From contig CAKSWL010000066.1 in the NCBI GenBank assembly GCA_934511335.1, positions 1-9,432 on the forward strand: a stretch of DNA of 9,432 nucleotides, given 5' to 3'. The notes beneath the pieces are model-generated. The model did no database searches. It was not told the DNA's origin and was given only the letters and a program-made list of their open reading frames with translations. Below, in pieces: positions 1-5,651 of the stretch. The stretch comes from an uncultured Cloacibacillus sp. Lineage in GTDB: Bacteria; Synergistota; Synergistia; Synergistales; Synergistaceae. The position numbers were made by a program, and so were the translations under genes. The stretch's first letter is position 1. Each line of letters begins with the position of its first letter.

Positions 1-615
1 GTGGAACATCGAGAACTGCCGGCGGAACAGCTTCTGCCCGACCACCTCGCTGAGATACTTCGCCGTTTCCGACTTGCCGACGCCCGTGGGGCCGTAAAAG
101 AGCAGCACCAGCGGCTTGGACAATTTCTTCGCCGCCAGCGGATAGAGGGCGGTGAGGAGCCGCCGCTTGACGTTCTCCTGGCCGACGATGATCTGCGAGT
201 ACTCGCGGTTTATCCTCTTGAGGCCGTCAAATTCCAGCGTCTTGTATTCATGCTTTATCACCTTCACGCGGCTGTGCATATTTCTGAACTGAGCCGCGAG
301 CTGTGCCGGGGGATTTTGCAGATAGAGCGATTCGATCTCGAACTGGCCGATGAAGCTCATAAAAGAATGCAGAGCGCTCTCGCTGATGGAGGCGTATTGC
401 TCCGAATAGGCGACGAGGCAGGGGATGGCGAGCCGCTCCTCTTGTTTATCCGAGGGGTCGCCGGCGCGTTTGCCCTGTATCTTGAAGGTATGTTCCCGCA
501 TCTTCTTGTCGCTGTATATAGCGAGTTCGCTGATCGTCGTCAGCGCCTTGTCCCTTGGAAGGCGGCGCTTGAAATTATATTTGGGGCCGTAGAAGAAAAC
601 GATCTTTTTCAGCAT
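1..615 (-). CDS. AAA family (Clp/AAA_2-like) ATPase, N-terminal part, runs off the window
   Basis: The minus strand reads as an open frame of 205 codons with no stop at the window edge. The start chosen is the ATG at 615-613 (MLKKIVFFYGPKY), because an AAAGGA ribosome site lies 9 bases upstream; an ATG three codons earlier touches that site and is less likely. Residues 1 to about 130 form a region I do not recognise. Then comes VGQENVKRRLL, the lead-in usual for Clp-type AAA modules, and a full Walker A motif GPTGVGKSET starting at residue 175, followed by AKYLSEVVGQKLFRRQ. Walker B, sensor and arginine-finger motifs would lie beyond the edge. Known for the family: ATP-driven protein unfolding or remodelling. 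The substrate is unknown, and a protease partner is not visible. It is divergent from the regulator gene and probably not part of the catabolic cluster. The ATPase call is strong; the subfamily is uncertain. Confidence 0.85.
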   Translation of the reverse strand, partial: MLKKIVFFYGPKYNFKRRLPRDKALTTISELAIYSDKKMREHTFKIQGKRAGDPSDKQEERLAIPCLVAYSEQYASISESALHSFMSFIGQFEIESLYLQNPPAQLAAQFRNMHSRVKVIKHEYKTLEFDGLKRINREYSQIIVGQENVKRRLLTALYPLAAKKLSKPLVLLFYGPTGVGKSETAKYLSEVVGQKLFRRQFSMFH

Positions 616-670
616 TTGAATCATTCCTTTGTGAATACAATCTCTAAAAATAAACTATAAAAACCTGTAA

Positions 671-699
671 ATAATATCTAGTTTAGTCTGAGTAGTCTG
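671..699 (-). promoter_or_regulatory. Weak candidate promoter for the AAA ATPase gene
   Basis: Read on the minus strand, a TATTAT box (676-671) sits 17 bases from a poor -35 match, CAGACT (699-694). It would give a leader of about 50 bases before the ATPase start at 615. The -10 is good and the -35 is poor, so this is only a candidate. It is back to back with the regulator promoter and overlaps the tandem TAGTCTGA repeat, so one protein could affect both directions. Confidence 0.3.
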
Positions 700-701
700 A
701 A
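684..701. repeat. Tandem 9-mer TAGTCTGAG / TAGTCTGAA
   Basis: Two abutting 9-base units differing only in the last base occupy 684-692 and 693-701, just upstream of the regulator's -35 box. Nine-base spacing is not a full helical turn. It could be a binding site for a second regulator or a chance repeat in AT-rich intergenic DNA. No other copy was noticed in the window. Confidence 0.45.
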
Positions 702-708
702 AATTGTG

Positions 709-737
709 TTGACAATATCACTAACTAGTGTTATTCT
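709..737 (+). promoter_or_regulatory. Promoter of the marR-type regulator gene
   Basis: A perfect -35 box TTGACA (709-714) is followed by a 17-base spacer and a -10 box TATTCT (732-737), which matches TATAAT at four of six bases. Transcription would begin near 744, giving a leader of about 50 bases before the regulator ATG at 796. The spacer is almost entirely filled by an inverted repeat (716-733). That is the classic arrangement for a repressor that shuts off its own gene by blocking RNA polymerase. Confidence 0.75.
716..733. promoter_or_regulatory. MarR-type operator, copy 1 (autoregulatory)
   Basis: TATCACTAACTAGTGTTA is an 18-base imperfect palindrome (14 of 18 positions symmetric) lying between the -35 and -10 boxes of the regulator promoter. 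The 10-base arm ATATCACTAA recurs exactly at 1255 and 5682. MarR proteins typically bind palindromes of about this length, often overlapping their own promoter. Assignment to the regulator encoded next door is inference from position and recurrence. Confidence 0.7.
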
Positions 738-795
738 ACCGCTAACGAAAGATAAGTCAATCCACAGAAAACTAAATAGAGATGAGGGGTTTGAA

Positions 796-1215
796 ATGGA
801 TTCCAAGGACAGATTGAACGGCAAACTCATCATCGCGCTGGGAAGGACCTATCGCAACGCGCACCGAAGATCTAATGAGCTGTTCCGTGAGAATGGACTG
901 ACTTTGCCGCAGTTTACGGTACTTGAGCTTCTCTATAACAGGGGAGAGCAGACGATACAGCAGATAATCGACAAAGTGCTCTCCAGCAGCGGCAACATCA
1001 CGGTGGTGGTAAGGAATCTGGAACAAATGGGACTGGTCTGCCGCCGTGACAACCCAAACGACAGGCGTTCGTATCTTATCGGGATAACTCAAAAAGGCAA
1101 GGAACTGATGGACGTTACCTTTGCAAAACACATGTCCAATCTTGCCGAGGCTTTTTCAAAACTGACGACGAAAGAAAAAGAACAGGTCGTCTCTTTACTG
1201 AAGAAATTGCGATAA
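796..1215 (+). CDS. MarR-family transcriptional regulator
   Basis: The product is 139 residues, normal for MarR. The ATG at 796 is chosen because AGGGG lies six bases upstream and the promoter ends at 737; an earlier in-frame start at 706 would fall inside the promoter. The winged-helix domain runs from about residue 35 to 102: LTLPQFTVLELL, the QQIIDKVLSSSGNIT region with the recognition helix leading into VVVRNLEQMGLV, and the wing NPNDRRSYLIGIT with the usual D-R-R pattern (residues 89-91). Flanking helices at both ends would form the dimer interface. It stands first in a cluster for CoA-linked carboxylate metabolism, and its own promoter spacer carries a palindrome that recurs upstream of the ligase gene. 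The inference is a repressor released by a carboxylate or its CoA ester; the ligand cannot be read from the sequence. Confidence 0.9.
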   Translation: MDSKDRLNGKLIIALGRTYRNAHRRSNELFRENGLTLPQFTVLELLYNRGEQTIQQIIDKVLSSSGNITVVVRNLEQMGLVCRRDNPNDRRSYLIGITQKGKELMDVTFAKHMSNLAEAFSKLTTKEKEQVVSLLKKLR

Positions 1216-1246
1216 AAAGAGTCTCCGGGCTTTTGTAAAGATTTAT

Positions 1247-1277
1247 TTGAAGAAATATCACTAATTAGTGGTATTTC
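1247..1277 (+). promoter_or_regulatory. Candidate promoter with MarR-type operator, copy 2, upstream of the ligase gene
   Basis: The palindrome TATCACTAATTAGTGGTA (1256-1273, 16 of 18 positions symmetric, core CACTAATTAGTG fully symmetric) stands about 155 bases upstream of the ligase start. It is flanked by a partial -35 (TTGAAG, 1247-1252) and a -10-like TATTTC (1272-1277) with a long 19-base spacing. The base run after the palindrome resembles that after copy 1 (AGTGGTATTTCGCCG against AGTGTTATTCTACCG), suggesting a duplicated regulatory unit. The operator is clear; the promoter boxes are weak. Most likely it is the main control point of the catabolic operon. Confidence 0.65.
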
Positions 1278-1428
1278 GCCGATGTTGCCTGCTTAAAAAT
1301 AAAAAAACGAGGTGATGCGGTGCGGCTTATTCTTGGTTAAGGCAGTAAGTGAAAATCTCCACGGGGTGCAGAAAACCACACAGCCACACAGAAACAAGAT
1401 TTACCACTTATTTGAACGGAGGGTAACC
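1278..1428 (+). other. Untranslated leader of the ligase mRNA with a tandem 8-mer
   Basis: About 150 bases separate the operator from the ligase ATG. The stretch includes an A-rich run near 1295-1308 and a perfect tandem repeat CCACACAG at 1376-1383 and 1384-1391. No intrinsic terminator, riboswitch consensus or convincing small gene was recognised. An in-frame GTG/ATG pair at 1312-1317 could extend the ligase, but the added residues have no family counterpart. Confidence 0.4.
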
Positions 1429-3141
1429 ATGCTAGAACATTGGACAGCTTATCAACCCGAACTTGCAAAGTCTTATGAAAAAAAAGGCTATTGGAAGACA
1501 GAGAACTTTTCACAGGTCTTCGATAACATTGCGGAACGTTTCTGGAACCGCGAGGCCTTAGTCGGCGGCGAACAGCGCTTCACCTATGGAGAGCTCAAAA
1601 AAGGTTCCGACCGCCTTGCCCTGCACTTTCTGAAGATGGGGCTTAAGCATGAAGATCGCATAATCATCCAGCTGACAAACATACCCGAGTTTGTTTTTAT
1701 CTACCTCGCGCTGCAGAAAATCGGCGTCATCCCCGTCATGTGCCTGGCACAGCACAGATATACGGAAATCTCGCAGATTGCGGCAAAGGCAAAAGCGGTC
1801 GCCTATATTATACCCGGTTTTGCGAATAAATATAACTATACGGAATTAGCAGATCAGGTGGCCGCGGAGCTGCCGTGCATGAAATATAAGATGATCGCCG
1901 GACTCAACCAGGAGATTCCCGCGGGATACCTTTACGTCAACGACCTTCTCGCGACTCCCGCGGAAGGCGAGAACGAACCCTGCCTGCTGAAGAAGTACCT
2001 GCCAGCCCCGCACGACGTCTGCATCCTGCTGCTCTCCGGCGGCACGACCGGCATTCCGAAGCTCATCCCGCGCGAATACAACGCCTACCGCTATGTCGCG
2101 GAGGAGTCGAGCCGTGAACTTGGCTATAACATGTACACAGTGCAGCTTGCGGTGGCACCCGTAGCGCACAACATGGTCTTGGCGGCGCCCGGCATACAGG
2201 GGGCCTTTACCTTTGGCGGCAAGGTCGTCATGGGCACCTCCCCGCGTACGGAAGATATCTGCAAACTGATCGAAAAGGAAAAAATCACCCACATTCCGAT
2301 GGTCCCGGCGATGATCATCAACATGCTGAACTTTGAAGGCCGGAGCAAGTACGACCTTTCGTCATGGAAGGTCGTCATAAACGGCGGCTCTAAGATCGAG
2401 CCCGTCGTCGCCGCCCGCGTATATCCCGAACTCGGCTGCCGCCTGATATCGCAGTTTGGCATGTCAGAGGGTACCATCACGCAGACGAGCCTCCTTGACA
2501 GCGACGAGGTCGTCTACAACACGATCGGCCTGCCGGTCTCGCCCGCCGACGAATGGAAGATCATCGACAAGGACAGCGGCGAGCTGATCGCGGAGAGCGT
2601 CCACGACGGCAGCGCCATCTTCCGCGGCGAGACGGAGCGCCCGGGAGAGATCATCTTCCGCGGCCCCTATACGATCCGCGGCTACTATGACGCCCCCGAC
2701 CATAACAAGAAGGCCTTCACCGAGGACGGATTCTACCGTTCGGGAGACCTCGCGGCGATGCACAAAAGCGGCAAGGGCTTCGTCATCATGGGGCGCATCA
2801 AGGACGCCATCAACCGCGGCGGCGAGAAGTTCAGCTGCGAAGAGGTCGAAAACCTCGTTCTAAAACATGAGAAGATACATGACGCGGCGCTGGTGCCGAT
2901 GCCGGACCACGTGCTTGGCGAAAAGGCCTGCCTATTCGTCTCCATGAGAAGCCCCGAGGATACCATCACTCTGAAAGAGATCGTCGAATTCCTCACCGGC
3001 AAACTCGCAAAGTTCAAGCTTCCCGAGCGTCTTGAGATCCGCGACGACCTGCCGCATACGAACATCGGCAAGGTCAAGAAGGAAGAGCTCCGCGCCGAGA
3101 TCTACGCGATCATGGCGGAAGAGGAAAAAAATAAGGCATGA
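1429..3141 (+). CDS. AMP-dependent acyl/aryl-acid ligase of the EntE/DhbE type (probable carboxylate-CoA ligase)
   Basis: The 570-residue product activates a carboxylic acid with ATP to an acyl-AMP and passes it to a thiol. The ATG at 1429 follows GGAGGG with a 5-base gap, and the N-terminus (FSQVFDNIAERF, FTYGELKK) starts as in 2,3-dihydroxybenzoate-AMP ligases. Adenylation motifs: LSGGTTGIPK (residues 202-211), AHN (246-248), FGMSEG (343-348), GPYTIRGYYDAP, YRSGDLA, GRIKDAINRGGEKFS, and the C-terminal catalytic lysine in NIGKVKKEE (Lys548). From memory of the family, Asn248 matches the asparagine that contacts the aryl acid in DhbE. The DhbE serine near the 3-hydroxyl appears as Ala here (AHNMVLAAPG), so 2,3-dihydroxybenzoate is unlikely. 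No siderophore or carrier-protein gene is near, and CoA enzymes follow, so I infer CoA as acceptor. The substrate is unknown. Confidence 0.88.
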   Translation: MLEHWTAYQPELAKSYEKKGYWKTENFSQVFDNIAERFWNREALVGGEQRFTYGELKKGSDRLALHFLKMGLKHEDRIIIQLTNIPEFVFIYLALQKIGVIPVMCLAQHRYTEISQIAAKAKAVAYIIPGFANKYNYTELADQVAAELPCMKYKMIAGLNQEIPAGYLYVNDLLATPAEGENEPCLLKKYLPAPHDVCILLLSGGTTGIPKLIPREYNAYRYVAEESSRELGYNMYTVQLAVAPVAHNMVLAAPGIQGAFTFGGKVVMGTSPRTEDICKLIEKEKITHIPMVPAMIINMLNFEGRSKYDLSSWKVVINGGSKIEPVVAARVYPELGCRLISQFGMSEGTITQTSLLDSDEVVYNTIGLPVSPADEWKIIDKDSGELIAESVHDGSAIFRGETERPGEIIFRGPYTIRGYYDAPDHNKKAFTEDGFYRSGDLAAMHKSGKGFVIMGRIKDAINRGGEKFSCEEVENLVLKHEKIHDAALVPMPDHVLGEKACLFVSMRSPEDTITLKEIVEFLTGKLAKFKLPERLEIRDDLPHTNIGKVKKEELRAEIYAIMAEEEKNKA

Positions 3142-3176
3142 CCCGGGCACTTCCCTGTCCGGCCGCCCATAAAACG

Positions 3177-3199
3177 GTGAAGGGCTTTTTGCCCTTCAC
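3177..3199 (+). terminator. Intergenic hairpin, possible weak terminator or mRNA-processing element
   Basis: GTGAAGGGC (3177-3185) pairs perfectly with GCCCTTCAC (3191-3199) around a TTTTT loop, giving a 9-base-pair stem 36 bases after the ligase stop. What follows is ACACCCCTATTTA, not a T-run, so a classical intrinsic terminator is not supported. It may lower downstream expression or protect the ligase mRNA 3' end. The next gene has its own strong ribosome site at 3218-3223 and no obvious promoter. Confidence 0.5.
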
Positions 3200-3231
3200 A
3201 CCCCTATTTAAAAAATCGGAGGAATAATTCC

Positions 3232-4335
3232 ATGAAAATCTTAGAGCCCGTAAAATTCAGAAACCTGGAACTCAAAAACCGCCTCGTATGGCTTCCCGCC
3301 GTCACCTGCCTCGCCGACGAAATCGGCTTTGTCACCGACCCGCTTATCGAACGCCACGTGGCGCGCGCCAAGGGCGGCTTCGGCCTCATCGATGTCGAGG
3401 CCTGCGGCGTACTTGACCGGAAAAGCCCGAATCTTCTCCGCATCTGCGACGACAAGTTCATCCCCGGGCTCAAGGAAATGACGGACGCCGTGCACGCCGA
3501 GGGCTGCAAAATGACGCTCCAGCTCATCCACTATGTAAAACAGTCGGTCCGCACAGGCTGGAAACAGGCCGTGGAAGACCTTACCTACGACGAGATAGAG
3601 ACCTGCAAACGGGAGTTCATCGACAGCACGGTAAGAGCGAGAAAGGCCGGGTTCGACGGCGTCGAGCTGCACGTGGCGCACGGCTATACGCTCTCTTCCT
3701 TCATCTCCCTGCTCAATAAGCGCACTGACAAGTACGGGCGCGACACAGAGGGCCGCTGCCGCATCGTTACGGAGATCATGGAGGGCGTCCGCAAAGAGGT
3801 CGGCGACGACTACTGCGTCGGCTGCCGCATTTCGGGCGAGGAGTTCGTCATGGGCGGCAACACGCTGAAGCAGACGACGGAGATCGCGCAGATATTCGCG
3901 CGCGCCGGCATGGACTTCATCAGCGTATCGGCCGGCGGCAAGACCGAGGACGGCCCCTGGTACACGGGATACAGCGGAAGCCGCTGCATGGCGACGGCCA
4001 ACCTGCCCTATGGCTGCCACGTCTATCTCTCCGCCGGCATCAAAGAGGCGCTGCGCGAAATCGGCTCCGACATCCCCGTCATCGCCTCCGGCAAAATTAA
4101 AGACCTCAAGCACGGCGAAGAGATATTTGAAGCCGGCAAGGCCGACCTTATCGGCGTCTGCCGCCCGGCGCTCGCCGATCCCGAATGGATCACGAAGCAG
4201 GTCGAGGGACGCGAAAAAGAGATCATCAAGTGCATATACTGCAACGGCTGCCTGGTGCGCGACCAGAAGCACGAACCCGTAAACTGCGTGATCGCGGATA
4301 AGATCGCCGAACGCAAGGCCGCCCAGCAGCATTAG
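3232..4335 (+). CDS. Old Yellow Enzyme-family ene-reductase with Fe-S cysteine cluster, short form (2,4-dienoyl-CoA reductase / 2-enoate reductase-like)
   Basis: The 367-residue product starts at an ATG eight bases after GGAGGA. It begins ILEPVKFRNLELKNRLVWLP, the standard entry to the FMN-binding TIM barrel of this family. The active-site strand is VELHVAHGYTLSSF (His147, His150, Tyr152), followed by LLNKRTDKYGRDTEGRCR, and the barrel ends with IPVIASGKI and ADLIGVCRPALADPEW. Next comes C-x2-C-x2-C-x11-C (Cys334, 337, 340, 352), the place where 2,4-dienoyl-CoA reductase and 2-enoate reductase bind a [4Fe-4S] cluster. The protein stops soon after, so the FAD/NAD(P)H domain of the usual 640-680-residue enzymes is absent. 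Electrons must come from another protein such as a flavoprotein or ferredoxin. The likely reaction is reduction of an activated C=C bond in an acid or acyl-CoA. The family is certain, the substrate is not. Confidence 0.88.
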   Translation: MKILEPVKFRNLELKNRLVWLPAVTCLADEIGFVTDPLIERHVARAKGGFGLIDVEACGVLDRKSPNLLRICDDKFIPGLKEMTDAVHAEGCKMTLQLIHYVKQSVRTGWKQAVEDLTYDEIETCKREFIDSTVRARKAGFDGVELHVAHGYTLSSFISLLNKRTDKYGRDTEGRCRIVTEIMEGVRKEVGDDYCVGCRISGEEFVMGGNTLKQTTEIAQIFARAGMDFISVSAGGKTEDGPWYTGYSGSRCMATANLPYGCHVYLSAGIKEALREIGSDIPVIASGKIKDLKHGEEIFEAGKADLIGVCRPALADPEWITKQVEGREKEIIKCIYCNGCLVRDQKHEPVNCVIADKIAERKAAQQH

Positions 4336-4625
4336 GCCGGCGGGACGCGTTCCCGCGAAAAGGCGGCGGCAGGATGAAATTTAACGATGCCGTTTATACG
4401 TAAATATAACGGACGCGCGAAGCCGACGGCCAGCCGCCCGCAGGGCGCTTGGCGCCTGTTTTGACGCCGGCGGCAAATCGGCTTGGAGGCCGGCACTGCG
4501 CGAAAAACTTCATTACGGGGAGCGGCGGATCAGTGGGAAAAGCGCGCCTTCTTTGGGAAGCGCTCCCCTCCGGTCCGCGAAATTCCGCAAGTATAACGGC
4601 ATCAGCAAGGGAAGGGAGGCAGGCT
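4336..4625 (+). other. 290-base spacer without a convincing gene
   Basis: This is the largest gap inside the cluster. It contains a short inverted repeat CGGGA/TCCCG near 4340-4354, an AT-rich island at 4376-4412 that could hold a promoter but shows no good -35/-10 pair, and a small stem GGCGC-TTG-GCGCC followed by TTTT (about 4444-4462). The permease frame is open upstream to 4449, but that stretch reads as low-similarity Arg/Ala/Ser-rich sequence with no ribosome site at its start. No copy of the MarR-type palindrome is present. A separate transcription start for the permease onward is possible. Confidence 0.4.
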
Positions 4626-5588
4626 ATGGATATTTTAGGCAAAGTCAACAAAGTACCCGGCGGCATAATGGTAGTCCCCATGGTCATTACAGCGGTGATC
4701 AACACATTTATTCCGGCGGTGCTCAAAATCGGCGGTCCGACCACCGCGGCTTTCAGCGGCGCGGGAGCGATGGCGGCCATCGGCATGCTGTTGTTTGTCG
4801 CGGGCAGCCAGACTAAATACAGCGACCTGGGCGCGGTCTGCGCGCGCGGCGGCCTGCTGGTGATAGTCCGCCTGGCGGTGGCCTTCACGGGCGCTTGGCT
4901 GACGTTGAAATTCTTCGGCATCGGCGGGATCTGCGGCGCCTCCGCGCTAGCGATCACTATCGCTCTCGCCAGCTGCAACCCCGGCGTCTACGCCGGGTTG
5001 ATGCAGTCTTACGGGGATAATGTCGACAAAGCGGCGATGGGCGTCCTCAACCTGATCGCCGTTCCCGCCACACCATTGGTGATTTTAGGCGTGGCCGACG
5101 GCACCGGATTTGACTACATGAGCGCGGTAGCCTCGCTTGTTCCTTTCGTTCTGGGCATGGTGCTTGCGAATTCCGATGAAAAAGTACGCAAGCTCTTTTC
5201 CACGGCGACGCCGGTAGTCCTCTTTTTTCTGGGCTGCTGCCTCGGCGCGAGCATCAACCTGAAGGCCCTCTCTCAGGCCGGAGCCGCCAATATCGTGCTT
5301 ATCGGCCTGATCGTCTGCTTCTTCCTGCCCATAATGATAACGGCGGACAAGCTTATATTAAGGCGTCCCGGATACGCCGCGGTCGCCGCCACCTGCCTGG
5401 GCGGCCTGTCGGTCGTGGCGCCGAGGATCATCGGCGAGCGGCTGCCGCAGTATCAGCCGTACGTGGAAACGGCCACGGCGCAAATGGCGGTAACGCTGGT
5501 CTTCTGCATCTTTGTTTTTCCCTACATTACCAAGTTTGTCGTCGGTAAATTCGGCAGCGGCGCGCCGGCGGCCGGAGAAACCAATTAA
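4626..5588 (+). CDS. Permease of the 2-keto-3-deoxygluconate (KdgT) family
   Basis: The 320-residue membrane protein is hydrophobic along nearly its whole length, with roughly nine to ten likely membrane segments. The ATG at 4626 is set by AGGGAGG six bases upstream. The N-terminus, VPGGIMVVPMVITAVINTF followed by IPAVLKIGGPTTAAFSGAG, is characteristic of the KdgT family (2-keto-3-deoxygluconate:H+ symporters); conserved stretches continue with ALASCNPGVYAGLM, GDNVDKAAMGVLNL and a glycine-rich FFLGCCLGASINL. Length is normal. No other sugar-acid catabolic gene (KDG kinase, KDPG aldolase, uronate enzymes) is visible. I infer that it imports the organic acid used by the surrounding CoA enzymes. 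The family is firm, the cargo is open. Confidence 0.85.
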   Translation: MDILGKVNKVPGGIMVVPMVITAVINTFIPAVLKIGGPTTAAFSGAGAMAAIGMLLFVAGSQTKYSDLGAVCARGGLLVIVRLAVAFTGAWLTLKFFGIGGICGASALAITIALASCNPGVYAGLMQSYGDNVDKAAMGVLNLIAVPATPLVILGVADGTGFDYMSAVASLVPFVLGMVLANSDEKVRKLFSTATPVVLFFLGCCLGASINLKALSQAGAANIVLIGLIVCFFLPIMITADKLILRRPGYAAVAATCLGGLSVVAPRIIGERLPQYQPYVETATAQMAVTLVFCIFVFPYITKFVVGKFGSGAPAAGETN

Positions 5589-5599
5589 ACTATCTTGAT

Positions 5600-5626
5600 T
5601 TTCCTGCCGCCTCGCGCGGCGGGAAA
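5600..5626 (+). other. Strong intergenic stem-loop between permease and CoA-transferase genes
   Basis: TTTCCTGCCGC (5600-5610) pairs with GCGGCGGGAAA (5616-5626), 11 base pairs with one G-U, around a CTCGC loop. It lies 12 bases after the permease stop and 25 bases before the CoA-transferase start. No T-run follows on either strand, so it is not a typical terminator. It may set differential expression in one mRNA by stabilising a 3' or 5' end after cleavage. Confidence 0.55.
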
Positions 5627-5651
5627 CCCGAGAAATCACGAGGTGGAAAAG

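Noticed and set aside
1..660. Plus-strand open frame of 219 codons at the left edge
   Set aside because: The opposite strand in the same register encodes a Walker A motif and an AAA ATPase start with a ribosome site. The plus-strand frame is its antisense shadow and has no recognisable motif.
706..795. Upstream extension of the MarR regulator by 30 codons
   Set aside because: It would start inside the promoter and include the operator. AGGGG before ATG 796 and normal MarR length favour the shorter protein.
1312..1428. Upstream extension of the ligase by 39 codons
   Set aside because: The start at 1429 has GGAGGG at proper distance and matches the DhbE-like N-terminus. The extension has no family counterpart and lies in the leader.
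1429..3141. Siderophore biosynthesis locus suggested by the EntE/DhbE resemblance
   Set aside because: No isochorismate synthase, carrier protein or NRPS genes are in the window, and all neighbours are CoA-linked enzymes.
3177..3199. Rho-independent terminator ending transcription after the ligase
   Set aside because: The stem is good but no T-run follows on the plus strand and no new promoter is visible before the next gene. It is kept only as a hairpin with possible partial effect.
3241..4332. 363-codon minus-strand open frame opposite the ene-reductase gene
   Set aside because: It is Ala/Asp/Val-rich antisense of a GC-rich gene with clear family motifs on the plus strand. No ribosome site or domain supports it.
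4376..4412. AT-rich island as a fourth MarR operator or firm promoter
   Set aside because: It lacks the CACTAATTAG core and no -35/-10 pair with acceptable spacing was found.
4449..4625. Upstream extension of the permease frame
   Set aside because: KdgT-family proteins begin at the MDILGKVNKVPGG region, which has AGGGAGG just upstream. The extension is Arg/Ala/Ser-rich without a ribosome site.
5595..5651. ATG start 19 codons upstream of the chosen GTG for the CoA-transferase
   Set aside because: It would translate through the 11-base-pair hairpin and add residues not seen in the family. The GTG has a GAGG ribosome site and fits the conserved start.
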